Notes: generated by a model from the letters alone, not told the origin. DNA of 64,000 nt from Amorphus coralli DSM 19760 (GCF_000374525.1 NZ_KB894575.1:329797-393796), one strand, 5' to 3'; counted from the stretch's first letter, positions 8,455 through 17,465 are shown. Translations and numbers: made by a program.

Positions 8455-10251
8455 TCAGGGCATTGCGCCGGGTGCCGGCACTGCGATGGTGGGCATCGCC
8501 TCTTCTTTCCGCGGGTGCAACGGCTCGCCCAACCATCTAGCCAACACCGCGCGACGGTCGAGGAGCAGCTTCGGAGGTTTCAGCTCCGTGGGCGTGGCAA
8601 ACAGCCCGAGCCGTGCGGCCAGCAGCCCGCTGCCCTTGGTCGACGTCCCGTAGATGATGAGCGGAGCCAGCATCATCGGCAGTCCCACCGGCAGCAGCCA
8701 CGGCAGCAGCTCCGGCGTGAAGACGGCGGCGACCGTCAGCGCCACAATACCGGCGGCGGTAATCCACCAGCTGCCCGCCCATGCTTCGGCCGGGGATATG
8801 CCCTCTTCGCGGTCCGATACGGGCCAGCCACCATCCGCCCCGGTCACGATCTGGAGCACGGACCGGCTCTGATAGCAGAGCATGATGGGCGCCATCACAC
8901 TGGACCACAGCACCTCGCCGACGGTGGACCAGCCGACCGACGCCGTACCCGTGAAGCCCTGGTGGGCCGCCGTGCCGGTGGCCCGGGCCACGATCAGGAG
9001 CCGGGGCAGGATGAGAAGTGCAAAGACGGTGGCGAGCAGCATCAGCGCTTTCGCCTTGTCCACGTGTGGGAACTGCGGGAAGAGCGCCCCCTGCTCCGGG
9101 AAGTAGACCGGACCCGCCTCGAAGAAAGGGGCGACCAGGCTGGTCAGGAGAAAGGCGAGCCAGAGGGGCGATGCCAGGTAGGCCATGATGCCCTGGACCA
9201 GGAAGAACCGGCTCCAGAGCCGCATTCCGGGCGCCAGCAGCAGGCGCATGTGCTGCAGGTTGCCCTGGCACCAGCGGCGGTCGCGCTTTGCATAGGCGAT
9301 CAGGTCGTCCGGAGCCTCTTCGTAGGAGCCCTCCAGGTCGGTGTAGAGGCGCAGCTTCCAGCCGCCGCCGGCCAGCAGCGCCGCCTCCACATAGTCGTGA
9401 GAGAGAATGTCGCCGCCGAAGGGCGGTTTGCCGGAGAGTTTCGGCAGGCCGCAGGTCTGGGCGAACGCCTCGGTGCGGACGATCGCATTATGTCCCCAAA
9501 AGGCGCCAGCGCTGCCCTGCACGGCAGCCAGCCCGCGGGAAAAGGACGGCGCGAAGAACCACGACGCGAACTGCATCGCGCGACCGAACCAGGTCTTGGC
9601 ATTGATGACCTTCGGCAAAGTCTGGATCAGCCCGACGTCCGGCTCGGCGTCCATGCGCCGGGCCATCTCCACCATGGTCTCGCCTTCGACGAGGCTGTCG
9701 GCGTCGAGGATCAGCAGGAAATCGTAGGAGGCACCCGAGCGGCGGACGAAATCGGCAACGTTGCCCGCCTTCCGGCCATGGTTCACCGGGCGCCGCCTGT
9801 AAAACATGCGCGCGCCGGCGCCCGTTTCCTCGACCAGTCGCAGAAACCACCGCTCCTCGGCGGCGGCGATTTCCTCGTCGCGGGTGTCGGACAGGACGAT
9901 GAAATGGAAATCGTCCGCGCGGCCTGTGGCGACCAGGCTGTCGCTCATGGAGGCGATGCGCGAGAAGGTCGCAACCGGGTCCTCATTGTAGATCGGCACG
10001 AGGACGGCAGTCATCCGCCGCTGCGAAAGGGGCGCAGGGTCGGGCACTTTCGGATCGCGGGCGAAGAGGCCGGAAAATGCCAACGCGGCGCCCCAGGCAA
10101 TGCCGAACGAGGTGATGGCGAGAAGCGTAACCCTGACCAGATCCAGCGCATCCAGATCGTCCGACGCGACGTAGTCGAAGAACAGCGACGTCGCGAGCAG
10201 CGTCAGGAGGAAGGCGGCCGTGAGGGTGAGAACGCGATAATAGTAGACCAT
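8455..10251 (-). CDS. opgH: Glucans biosynthesis glucosyltransferase OpgH (MdoH)
   Basis: 598 residues. It is a membrane-embedded family 2 glycosyltransferase making the beta-glucan backbone of osmoregulated periplasmic glucans from UDP-glucose. Visible catalytic features are YNED (88-91), DADS (183-186), SHDYVEA (284-290) and DRRWCQG (324-330). Two membrane spans lie at 5-28 and 40-62, with further spans after residue 350. It starts at an ATG directly after a TAG, with AAGG upstream. The frame continues upstream into the 63-codon frame at 10291-10482, interrupted only by two TAG codons. The N-terminus therefore looks split from an ancestral longer OpgH. Confidence 0.9.
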   Translation of the reverse strand: MVYYYRVLTLTAAFLLTLLATSLFFDYVASDDLDALDLVRVTLLAITSFGIAWGAALAFSGLFARDPKVPDPAPLSQRRMTAVLVPIYNEDPVATFSRIASMSDSLVATGRADDFHFIVLSDTRDEEIAAAEERWFLRLVEETGAGARMFYRRRPVNHGRKAGNVADFVRRSGASYDFLLILDADSLVEGETMVEMARRMDAEPDVGLIQTLPKVINAKTWFGRAMQFASWFFAPSFSRGLAAVQGSAGAFWGHNAIVRTEAFAQTCGLPKLSGKPPFGGDILSHDYVEAALLAGGGWKLRLYTDLEGSYEEAPDDLIAYAKRDRRWCQGNLQHMRLLLAPGMRLWSRFFLVQGIMAYLASPLWLAFLLTSLVAPFFEAGPVYFPEQGALFPQFPHVDKAKALMLLATVFALLILPRLLIVARATGTAAHQGFTGTASVGWSTVGEVLWSSVMAPIMLCYQSRSVLQIVTGADGGWPVSDREEGISPAEAWAGSWWITAAGIVALTVAAVFTPELLPWLLPVGLPMMLAPLIIYGTSTKGSGLLAARLGLFATPTELKPPKLLLDRRAVLARWLGEPLHPRKEEAMPTIAVPAPGAMP

Positions 10252-10290
10252 CTATTGCCTTGTGCCGATGGCGGCCTCGACGGCCGCTCT

Positions 10291-10482
10291 CTAGCGGTTC
10301 GCCGGGTTCAGAGCGGGACGCGCCGGCAGCGCGAAGAGGCGCTCCGCCCACGACCGCTCGAGCGCACGGATCGGCATCGCCATAGGCGCCGGCGCCGGGG
10401 CAAAGGCCTCGATCCGCAATTCCGTCCCCAGGGACGGGTCGGCTTCCATAAGGGTGTTCGGGCTACGCACGTCTGCGCTCAT
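10291..10482 (-). CDS. Small protein between opgG and opgH, probably a detached OpgH N-terminal segment
   Basis: 63 residues. Its ATG lies 20 bases inside the end of opgG in another frame, which suggests translational coupling. It is in the same frame as opgH; the two are separated by TAG, twelve sense codons and a second TAG immediately before the opgH ATG. The segment APMAMPIRALERSW resembles the LAMP-x-x-x-L stretch I recall from the cytosolic N-terminus of alphaproteobacterial OpgH (not verified). It may be a separately translated piece, a decayed N-terminus, or a readthrough product. Sequencing error is less likely because two separate stops would be needed. Confidence 0.5.
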   Translation of the reverse strand: MSADVRSPNTLMEADPSLGTELRIEAFAPAPAPMAMPIRALERSWAERLFALPARPALNPANR

Positions 10483-12073
10483 CGCCAGGTCTCCACTGAT
10501 AAAGCCATGTTTCGGTAACGGGGCGGCCAGCCATGTCGAGGCTCACCGACAATTCGACCGGACCGTCGCCGGCCGGCAGGACGTCGAATGCGAACCGCCA
10601 GATTCCGTCGTTGATGCGGTGCAGGGCCGACGCCTTCAGCTCGCCGCCCCCGACATAGATCTTCGGCGAGAGCGCGGCGTCCGGGGGGAGGCCCGGAAGC
10701 ATTCCGCCCTCGTAGTCGATGACAAACTTTCGAAGGCCGTCTTCGTTCCGAGCGCCGGCGGTTCCGCCAACGCCGGTCCGGGTCGCGATCGCTCGGGCGA
10801 GCGTGCTCGTCTCCGATCCGGGACTGCCCCATACGAGCCGGTAGTCCAGCGCAAGTTCGCTGCCTGCGGTCGCGCGGTCGGCGGGCGTCCAGAACGCGAC
10901 CACGTTGTCCATGTGGTCGGCGTTCGCGGGGATCTCGACCAGCTGGATGTGGCCCTTGCCCCATCCCTGCCCGGGCTCGACCCTGAGCGACGGCCGCCGC
11001 TCGTAATGAGCCTCCGCGTCCTGATAGTCCTCGAACATCCGATGGCGCTGATTGAGCGCAAAGGACACAGGCTGGTCCTCTCCGAAAAAGGAGTTGGCCA
11101 GAACATGCGGGTTGTTGAGGTGACGCCAAAGCTCTTCGCCGCTGCGCCGCACGATCCGCAGCCCCTCGCTGTCGTGCACGCGTTCGCGATAGTCGTCGAA
11201 GGCGGCCTGGTTGTTCTCGCCGAACAGGAACATCGAGGTCATCGGCGCCACGCCCAGCCGCTGGATGTCGGCCCGGAAGAAGAGCTGCGCCCGCACGTCG
11301 GTCACCGTGTCCGTGCCCGGCGTGATGCGGAAAGCATAGACCCCGGTCAGGCTGGGGCTTTCCATGGCCGCATAGACCATGATAGAGCGGGCGCCCGGCC
11401 CCGGCTTTTCGATGTAGAATTCGGTAAAGCGCGGAAACTCCTCCTCGCTCCCGGTCGCCGTGTTGACCGCGAGCCCGCGCGCGCTGATGCCATAGGCGTT
11501 GCGGTGGCCCACCGCCCTGAAATAGCTCGCGCCCTGGAACGCGATGACCTCGTCGAAAACATCGGGCCTGTTCAGGGGGAAATGCAGCCGGAACCCGGCA
11601 ACGCCAGGCATCTGCAGTCCTTCGAACGCCGCCGGATCGAGCGGCGGACGATACTCGAAGTCGGCCGCAGAGAAGGTCAGTTCGCTGGCCTCGCCGTTCT
11701 CCACCACGAACAGCTTCACCGGGTCATTGAAGAGCCACCCCATGTGGAAGGCCTGGATCCGGAAGGGCAGGTCGCTGTCGCCCCAGACCGCCCGATCCGG
11801 ACGGAACGCCACCTGCTTGTAGGCCTCGTAGTCGAGATTGCGGATCGCCTCGGGCACGTCGACCGTCTGCGGCTCGTAGTCGTGACGCGCCTTCTCGCGC
11901 ATCCGCGCGGCCAACGCATCAAACGAAAAACCCGTATCGCCGGTCGGTTGCGTCGCCTGCTCCTGGGCGGCCGCGGGCCGCGCGATTGCCACGCCGGCAA
12001 TCGCGCCCGACAATCCGCCGAGAACCGACCTGCGGCTGAGCGCAACGCTCCCGTTCCTGCGATCGCCGGTCAT
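10463..12073 (-). CDS. opgG: Glucan biosynthesis protein G (OpgG/MdoG), periplasmic
   Basis: 536 residues from the ATG at 12073 (AGGA four bases upstream); a GTG at 12100 is an alternative. It begins with a twin-arginine signal (LSRRSVLGGLSG ending near AAAQ), so it is exported folded. The body matches the MdoG/OpgG fold: YEAYKQVAFRPDRAVW, FHMGWLFNDPVKLF, MTSMFLFGENN and ALNQRHRMFEDYQDAEAHYERRPS. OpgG works with OpgH in the periplasm to build or branch osmoregulated glucans. It is followed directly by the small frame and opgH, forming one operon. Confidence 0.92.
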   Translation of the reverse strand: MTGDRRNGSVALSRRSVLGGLSGAIAGVAIARPAAAQEQATQPTGDTGFSFDALAARMREKARHDYEPQTVDVPEAIRNLDYEAYKQVAFRPDRAVWGDSDLPFRIQAFHMGWLFNDPVKLFVVENGEASELTFSAADFEYRPPLDPAAFEGLQMPGVAGFRLHFPLNRPDVFDEVIAFQGASYFRAVGHRNAYGISARGLAVNTATGSEEEFPRFTEFYIEKPGPGARSIMVYAAMESPSLTGVYAFRITPGTDTVTDVRAQLFFRADIQRLGVAPMTSMFLFGENNQAAFDDYRERVHDSEGLRIVRRSGEELWRHLNNPHVLANSFFGEDQPVSFALNQRHRMFEDYQDAEAHYERRPSLRVEPGQGWGKGHIQLVEIPANADHMDNVVAFWTPADRATAGSELALDYRLVWGSPGSETSTLARAIATRTGVGGTAGARNEDGLRKFVIDYEGGMLPGLPPDAALSPKIYVGGGELKASALHRINDGIWRFAFDVLPAGDGPVELSVSLDMAGRPVTETWLYQWRPGDERRRA

Positions 12074-12402
12074 GTCATCCTGCACTGCAGTATCCCCCAC
12101 CTCGCTGCAGCCCCCGGACGCAAAACCGCGTGGGGCCGAACGGGTTCCCCGTTAGACACCTGAAAATGAAGATTTTTTCGTGACATTCTTGTGGCTGCCG
12201 CATGCGGAGGCGGCAATAAGGGCGTGCAAAACCAACGCTCCGCGGTTGCGGTGCGGGATGGAGCCCACCCGGGGCGCCGGGATTGGCGCCCGGGATTTCC
12301 GCGCAGGCGGGACCCGCCGCCGGCACCGCCCGTCTCACCCCGACATTTCGGGGATGATCGAGCGGACGATGATGCGAGCCCGCAAGCGCGCGGCCCGCTC
12401 CC
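12074..12402. other. Intergenic region between two opgG-type genes, with a GC-rich hairpin
   Basis: No gene is supported in these 329 bases. A hairpin with arms at 12268-12278 (CCCGGGGCGCC) and 12285-12294 (GGCGCCCGGG) lies about 110 bases after the stop of the minus-strand gene at 12403. It lacks a T-run, so termination there is unproven. The stretch 12160-12195 is AT-rich compared with its surroundings and is the best place for an opgG promoter. Confidence 0.4.
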
Positions 12403-13992
12403 TCAGGTCGGAAAGCTGAACGGCAGGTATTGGTACATCCAGGTTTCCGACAGAACGTCGTCGTCCAGCTTGATGTAGCAACGCAGGTCCACCGGCTCCT
12501 CGCCCTCGACGTCGAGATCGAAGAAGGCCCGCCAGCGGTTGGTGCCCACCACCTTCACCACGTAGCGGCCCTCGACCGTGCCGCGCGACGCGTCGACGAC
12601 GGGCTCCACGTCGAAACGCTGTTCCATCCCGTCAAGCGGTCCGCCCTCGAAGTCGATCACGAACTTCTTGGTGTTTGCAGCGCGTTCCTGTCCGGGCACC
12701 CCGCCGCGGCCGATCCGGGTGCTGACGACCCGCGCCACCGCTTCCGGCGGATAGGGTTCGTGCGAAACCCAGTGCAGCCGGTAGGCGAAGTGAAGCGTGT
12801 CGCCGGCCCGTACCGGTTCGGCCGGTTTCCAGTAGGCGGCGATGTTGTCGTAGATCTCGTCGTCGGTGGGGATCTCGACCAGTTGAACCTCACCCTCACC
12901 CCAGCTGCCGATCGGCTCCACCCAGATGCCCGGACGCTTGTCGTAGAAGGCACCGTCGTCCTGGTAGTTGGAGAAATCCCGGTCGCGCTGCAGCAGGCCG
13001 AAGCCTTTCGGCGCGTTGTCCAGGAAAGCGGAGGTCTGCACCGCCTTCGGATTGTTGAGTGGCCGCCAGATGCGCTCGCCGCTGCCGGTCCACAGCGCCA
13101 ACCCGTCGCTGTCATGCACTTCCGGTCGCCAGTCGGCTCCCTGGAAGCGGGTGGCCTCCCCGTACCAGAACATGCTGGTCAGCGGCGCGATACCCAGCCG
13201 CTCGATGTCCTTGCGGACGAAAAGGTACGCATCGACATCCATCACGATGGCATCGGACCGCGAAATGGTGAACCGGTAGGCTCCGGTGCAGCTCTCGCTC
13301 TCCAGGAGCGCATCCACGATCATGGCGTCCGCGTCGTCGCCGGCGCCATGCAGCCAGAAGGCGGAGAACCGGGGGAACTCTTCCGGACGGGCCAGGCCCG
13401 TGTCGATGGCCAGTCCGCGGGCGGAAAGTCCGTACTGGCCATCCGGGCCCGAGGAGCGGAAATAGCTGGAGCCCAGGAAGGCGAGCCAGTCGGTCTCTTC
13501 GCCCTCGTTCATCAGGCGGAAGCCGGCATAGCCGAGATCGTCGGGCAGCCGGTCCTCCAATGCCTTGTCCTTGTAGGTAAAGGCATCGTGATCGTACCCG
13601 ATGGCCCGGGCCTCGCCGTCCTTCACCAGATAGAGCTGAACGGGCGCCTTGAAGTAGCGCCCCAGGTGGAAGAGCCGAACGGGCACCGTGGTGTCCTCGC
13701 CCGGGCCGAGAGTGCGCGCCGGCTTGTAGGTGATGGTCTGGTAGGCGTCGAAATCGACAGTCTCCAGAAGGTCGGCATGCGGAATCGCCGGAGCCATGTA
13801 GGGCCGAGCCGCAAGCCGGCGGGCCTCGTCCTTGAGGATCTCGAAATCGAACGGCGTAGCAGCTTCCAGCGGCAGTTCCGTCATCGCGTGCGCGACGCGG
13901 ATAAGCGAGGGTGCGCCGAGACCGGCAAGGAGTGCTGCTCCGCCCATCAGAAGCCGCCTTCGATCGACCCCTGTCCGTTCGCGCCCGTCCAT
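12403..13992 (-). CDS. Second OpgG/OpgD-type periplasmic glucan biosynthesis protein
   Basis: 529 residues from the ATG at 13992, preferred over 13998 because GGAGG then has normal spacing. The N-terminus has a twin-arginine-like motif (DRRRLLMGGAALLAG) and a signal ending near AHA. The body is homologous to the neighbouring OpgG: FDAYQTITYKPARTLG, LFHLGRYFKAPVQLYL, LTSMFWYGEATRF and LLQRDRDFSNYQDDGAFYDKRPG. OpgD in E. coli is a Tat-exported OpgG paralogue, so this gene may be an OpgD equivalent. It precedes opgG by 329 bases on the same strand. Confidence 0.85.
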   Translation of the reverse strand: MDGRERTGVDRRRLLMGGAALLAGLGAPSLIRVAHAMTELPLEAATPFDFEILKDEARRLAARPYMAPAIPHADLLETVDFDAYQTITYKPARTLGPGEDTTVPVRLFHLGRYFKAPVQLYLVKDGEARAIGYDHDAFTYKDKALEDRLPDDLGYAGFRLMNEGEETDWLAFLGSSYFRSSGPDGQYGLSARGLAIDTGLARPEEFPRFSAFWLHGAGDDADAMIVDALLESESCTGAYRFTISRSDAIVMDVDAYLFVRKDIERLGIAPLTSMFWYGEATRFQGADWRPEVHDSDGLALWTGSGERIWRPLNNPKAVQTSAFLDNAPKGFGLLQRDRDFSNYQDDGAFYDKRPGIWVEPIGSWGEGEVQLVEIPTDDEIYDNIAAYWKPAEPVRAGDTLHFAYRLHWVSHEPYPPEAVARVVSTRIGRGGVPGQERAANTKKFVIDFEGGPLDGMEQRFDVEPVVDASRGTVEGRYVVKVVGTNRWRAFFDLDVEGEEPVDLRCYIKLDDDVLSETWMYQYLPFSFPT

Positions 13993-14224
13993 CGCCATGC
14001 CTCCACGGTCTGTTTCGGTGCGGTCGGCCAAGCCGAGCCGTAACGACGACCATGCGCGAAAATGCGGTCAAATTTCGCAGGCGATCGGGCGGAATCCGGG
14101 AATATTCGGGCAAGCGCGCCGGCGTTTCGCTTCGGCCGGGGCTGCTCGCTGGCTTGCCCATCGCGAAAAAAGTTTTGTCGTGCAGGGACCTGCGCACGCC
14201 CGGTGCCTGGCCTGCGGACGCAAT

Positions 14225-14246
14225 TTGAACAGTCGTGCAAGTTCAA
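14225..14246. promoter_or_regulatory. Candidate TetR operator upstream of the regulator at 14280
   Basis: Perfect six-base arms TTGAAC (14225-14230) and GTTCAA (14241-14246) flank a 10-base spacer, giving a 22-bp dyad typical in size for TetR-family sites. It ends 33 bases before the regulator's start, which would fit autoregulation. The divergent glucan gene starts 233 bases away. Confidence 0.5.
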
Positions 14247-14279
14247 TGGACAGACCAATCAAGGCCATGTAGGGGAAGA

Positions 14280-15059
14280 ATGGGCCACCTCTGGCCCCGA
14301 CGCCAGACTGGAAGGATTGCCGTGGCGCGCGCCGACACACGTCAAAGCATTCTCGAGATCGCGGAACACCTGTTTGCCGAGCGCGGCTTCGGATCGGTGC
14401 CGTTGCGCGAGATCGCCCGCGCCGCCGGCGTGCATGTCGGCAGCGTGACCTATCATTTCGGCGACAAGCTCGGCCTGCTGGAGGCGATCTACACCACTCA
14501 TACGCGGCCGATGAATGCGCGCCGGCTGGAGCTCATCGGCGAGGCCATGCGCATCTCCGACGATGACCAGCGGCTGATGGCGGTCCTGCGCGCCTACGTG
14601 CTGCCCGCGTTCATCTCGTCCTATGGCGAGGCGGGCGGCGGCGCCCGCTTCACGCGAATGCGGGCCGTGCTGTCGGCAGAGGGCAATCCGGAGGCGCGCG
14701 AGATCATCGCCCAGGCCTTCGACACCACGACCTGCGCCTTCATCGACGCCATCGAGGGGTGCCTGCCGGGCGCTGACCGGACCGCGATCGTCTGGCGATC
14801 CCAGTTCCTGCTCGGTTCGCTCTACTACACGCTGATCAATCCGGAGCGCATCACGCGGCTGTCGGACGGGGCAACTGACGGCGGCGACCACGAGCGCGCC
14901 ATCGAGGAGCTCGTTGCAACCAGCTTCGCCAACTTCAAGGCCATCGCCGTCATCGACGCCGCCCGGCGGGAAGGAGTGGCGACGCCCGCAACTGACCGCG
15001 ACGACGGGCGTGGCACGCCGGGTCTCCGCCCGCATCCCGCGACCAGGAAACGCCCATGA
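14280..15059 (+). CDS. TetR/AcrR family transcriptional regulator (CerR-like C-terminal type)
   Basis: 259 residues from the ATG at 14280, preceded by AGGGGAAGA; a GTG at 14322 with GGAAGG upstream is a good alternative. The HTH is in residues 38-66 (GSVPLREIARAAGVHVGSVTYHFGDK). The C-terminal part resembles regulators with the DUF1956/CerR domain. Its TGA overlaps the ATG of the dehydrogenase gene (ATGA), so the two are co-translated and the regulator probably controls that enzyme. A perfect dyad lies just upstream of its start. Confidence 0.85.
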   Translation: MGHLWPRRQTGRIAVARADTRQSILEIAEHLFAERGFGSVPLREIARAAGVHVGSVTYHFGDKLGLLEAIYTTHTRPMNARRLELIGEAMRISDDDQRLMAVLRAYVLPAFISSYGEAGGGARFTRMRAVLSAEGNPEAREIIAQAFDTTTCAFIDAIEGCLPGADRTAIVWRSQFLLGSLYYTLINPERITRLSDGATDGGDHERAIEELVATSFANFKAIAVIDAARREGVATPATDRDDGRGTPGLRPHPATRKRP

Positions 15060-15931
15060 AGATTGCCTTCATCGGCTTCGGCGAAGCCGCCCGTGCCTTC
15101 CAGGAAAGCCTCGCGGCGAGCGAGCCCGAGCTAACTTTCTCCACCTACGACATCCTTTTCGACACGGAAGGCCTGGACGGCCCGACGGGGCAGGCTGCGC
15201 GAACCGCCGGGGTTTCACCCCTCGGCAGCGCTGCGGAGGCCATCGTGCATGCCGACTGGATTGTCTCTGCCGTGACGGCGAGCTCAAGCCTCGACGCTGG
15301 CCGCTCGGTCGCTCCCTCGCTCGCTGCCGGCCAGGTCTTCGTCGACATCAACTCGGTCTCACCGGGCCGCAAGCAGGAGACGGCGGCGCTGGTCGCAGAC
15401 CGGGCTGCAGCCTACGTGGACATGGCCGTGATGGCGCCGGTGCATCCGCGCGGCCATCGCACGCCGGTGCTGGTTGCCGGGGCCCTGCCGGCTTCGGTGA
15501 TGGACACGGTGCGCCGCCTCGGCTTCGCATTCGAGGTCGTCGGCGCGGATATCGGCGCGGCCACTGCCATCAAGATGGTGCGAAGCCAGTTCGTGAAGGG
15601 GCTGGAGGCCATCACGGTGGAGACGCTTCTGGCGGCCTCGGCGTCAGGCTGCCTCGACCACATCATGCGGTCGCTGTCGACGTCCTATCCCGGTCTCGAC
15701 CTGCCGGCCCTCGCCCCCTACCAGTTCGAACGCACCCTCAGGCACGGCGTGCGGCGCGCCGCGGAGATGCGCGAAAGCGCCCGCACGGTGGACGAGCTTG
15801 GCCTGACCGGCGCGCTGGGCAACGCCATCGCCGACGTGCACCAGGCGATGGGGGACCTGCCGGACGACGCGCTGCCCTCCGGCGACCTCGGCGAGGCCCT
15901 CACCCGGCTCGTGGAGCTCAGGCGCGACTAG
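15056..15931 (+). CDS. NAD(P)-dependent dehydrogenase, 3-hydroxyisobutyrate/6-phosphogluconate dehydrogenase type with DUF1932 C-terminus
   Basis: 291 residues. The N-terminal Rossmann motif is IGFGEAARAF (GxGxxA, about residues 6-15), and FVDINSVSPGRK (98-109) is the substrate-binding signature of beta-hydroxyacid dehydrogenases. In the second domain KMVRSQFVKGLEA carries the expected catalytic lysine region, followed by the helical DUF1932 part. The enzyme should oxidise a beta-hydroxyacid with NAD(P). Its substrate is not defined. It is coupled to the upstream TetR gene and followed directly by the first copy of a dispersed palindromic repeat. Confidence 0.85.
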   Translation: MKIAFIGFGEAARAFQESLAASEPELTFSTYDILFDTEGLDGPTGQAARTAGVSPLGSAAEAIVHADWIVSAVTASSSLDAGRSVAPSLAAGQVFVDINSVSPGRKQETAALVADRAAAYVDMAVMAPVHPRGHRTPVLVAGALPASVMDTVRRLGFAFEVVGADIGAATAIKMVRSQFVKGLEAITVETLLAASASGCLDHIMRSLSTSYPGLDLPALAPYQFERTLRHGVRRAAEMRESARTVDELGLTGALGNAIADVHQAMGDLPDDALPSGDLGEALTRLVELRRD

Positions 15932-15933
15932 AG

Positions 15934-15976
15934 CAATCCCAGGAAAAGTGCCCTTGCGGTTTTCCGTCCGGGATTG
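15934..15976 (+). repeat. Dispersed 43-bp palindromic element, family A, copy 1
   Basis: Begins CAATCCCAGGAAAA and ends TTTTCC-GTCC-GGGATTG, so CAATCCC pairs with GGGATTG and GGAAAA with TTTTCC around a GC-rich centre. It lies two bases after the dehydrogenase stop. It is identical to copy 2 and differs at two positions from the inverted copy 3 at 50717-50759. Confidence 0.9.
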
Positions 15977-16045
15977 CGGCAGAAAAAGCCGTTGCCAGGC
16001 GAAGTGGCAACCGGTTCACCGTCCGCAAACGCGTCTGACAGACTC

Positions 16046-16092
16046 CCCTCACGCCGAGTTCGCTTCGCTCACCGGCTCCGGGAGGGCGGCCT
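16046..16092 (+). repeat. Dispersed 47-bp element, family B, copy 1
   Basis: A 47-base segment starting CCCTCACGCCGAG and ending GGGAGGGCGGCCT. An exact inverted copy is at 49452-49498, 33 kb away. It lies between the two family A copies. Neither copy overlaps a supported gene. Confidence 0.88.
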
Positions 16093-16130
16093 CCGGCCGG
16101 CGCGCCGTCGCGCGCTAGCTTCGCCCAGAC

Positions 16131-16173
16131 CAATCCCAGGAAAAGTGCCCTTGCGGTTTTCCGTCCGGGATTG
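16131..16173 (+). repeat. Dispersed 43-bp palindromic element, family A, copy 2
   Basis: Identical over 43 bases to copy 1 and in the same orientation, 154 bases further on. Both copies are followed by GCGG. It lies downstream of the convergent antiporter gene, which ends at 16229, so it might form a hairpin in the 3' end of either transcript. Confidence 0.9.
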
Positions 16174-16228
16174 CGGGAGAATTAGCCTTTTCCCGGAACG
16201 TGGCTGGTGTAAGCGTCACCGCCTTCGA

Positions 16229-17368
16229 TCACGGATCGAAGAGCAGCACCATGTAGGCGACGAAGACCACGAAGTGCGACATGCCCTGCAGCATCGTCGT
16301 TCGGTTCGCCCCGAAGGTGACGATGCTCATCAGCAGCGTAAGGCAGAGCAGCACGGTTTCGGTGGCGTCGAGGCCGAGGACGACGGGATCGCCGGTTACC
16401 AGGCCGATGATCACGACGGCCGGCACGGTCAGGCTGATCGTCGCCAGCGCCGAGCCGAGGCAGATGTTCACCGAACGCTGCAGCTTGTTTTGGCTGGCGG
16501 CTTCCAGCGCCGCCAGGCCTTCCGGCGCCAGGACAAGGATCGCGACCAGCACGCCGCCAAGTGCTGCCGGCGCACCGAGCTGCGCCGTCCCGTAGTCGAC
16601 GAGCACGGCGAGCTTCTTTGACAGGAGCACGATGGGCAGCAGCGTCAGAACCAGCATGATCGCGTGAAAAGGCGTGTTCACCGGCTTGTGGTGGCCGTGG
16701 CTGCCGTCATCTTCGGCAAGCGACCCGTCCGCGAGCTCGGAGGGCTGCATGAAGTAGCCCTGGTGGCGGATCGTCTGAATGCCAAGGAAGGTCGCGTAGA
16801 GCAGCACGGTCAGCCCCGCGAAGAAGATCGACTGGAAGGCCGTCAGCGTCGGCGTCACCGTCGAATGGGTGAAGTTCGGCATGATCAGCGTCAGCGTCGC
16901 CAGCGGGATGATGACGCCGATATAGGCGCGCGCGCCGGCGAAGTTGAACACCTGCTCCCGGTGCCGGAGGCCGCCGAGAAGGAGCGCGAGGCCGATCATC
17001 AGGTTGAGCACGATCATGATGACCGCCATCATGGTGTCGCGCGCCAGCTCCGGCGTCTCGTTGCCGGTCAACATGATCGCCGAGATCAACGCGACCTCGA
17101 TGGTGATCACCGCCACCGTGAGAATCAGAGTGCCGTACGGCTCGCCCAGAAGCTCCGCCAGGCAGTCGGCATGGCGCACGACACCGAACGCTCCCCACAG
17201 CATGGCCAGGAAAAGCCAGCCGAACAGGACGAAGGTTAGCAGGGGGTTGGACAGATCAGCCAGCCAGACCTTCCCGTAAAGCAGGAAGATCGCCGTGGTG
17301 ATGGCGCCGGCGATGAACGGACCTTCCTTCATCGCGAGGCCGACAAGCCCGGACTTCTCTGACGTCAT
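16229..17368 (-). CDS. Calcium/sodium:proton antiporter, ChaA type (CaCA superfamily)
   Basis: 379 residues from the ATG at 17368 (GGGGGATTGCGGG upstream); an ATG at 17383 is also in frame. It has about 11 membrane spans. The two CaCA alpha repeats are visible: GNETPELARDTMMAVIMIV in the first half and APEGLAALEAASQNKLQRS in the second, each with the expected acidic residue (ETPE, APEG). An acidic, His-rich loop (EDDGSHGHHK) lies between the halves. ChaA-type proteins expel Ca2+, Na+ or K+ against protons at the inner membrane. It stands alone between the repeat block and a TRAP operon. Confidence 0.88.
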   Translation of the reverse strand: MTSEKSGLVGLAMKEGPFIAGAITTAIFLLYGKVWLADLSNPLLTFVLFGWLFLAMLWGAFGVVRHADCLAELLGEPYGTLILTVAVITIEVALISAIMLTGNETPELARDTMMAVIMIVLNLMIGLALLLGGLRHREQVFNFAGARAYIGVIIPLATLTLIMPNFTHSTVTPTLTAFQSIFFAGLTVLLYATFLGIQTIRHQGYFMQPSELADGSLAEDDGSHGHHKPVNTPFHAIMLVLTLLPIVLLSKKLAVLVDYGTAQLGAPAALGGVLVAILVLAPEGLAALEAASQNKLQRSVNICLGSALATISLTVPAVVIIGLVTGDPVVLGLDATETVLLCLTLLMSIVTFGANRTTMLQGMSHFVVFVAYMVLLFDP

Positions 17369-17465
17369 CCCGCAATCCCCCATACCCGGTGCTGCGCCGC
17401 AACGGCGCTCCCTTGGGCGTGCACGATCCGCGGGCCGAGATCAAGTTGCGGGGGCCTGCAGAGGC

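Noticed and set aside
10252..10293. Idea that TAG is reassigned to an amino acid in this genome
   Set aside because: TAG ends several normal genes here, including opgG, the DUF1932 dehydrogenase and the third DctP gene, so amber recoding is not general.
8515..10518. Plus-strand frame of about 670 codons
   Set aside because: Antisense to opgH, rich in Arg, Gln and Gly, with no recognisable domain.
15932..16228. Insertion sequence remnant between the dehydrogenase and the antiporter
   Set aside because: The block consists of short palindromic and dispersed repeats without transposase coding traces or target duplications.
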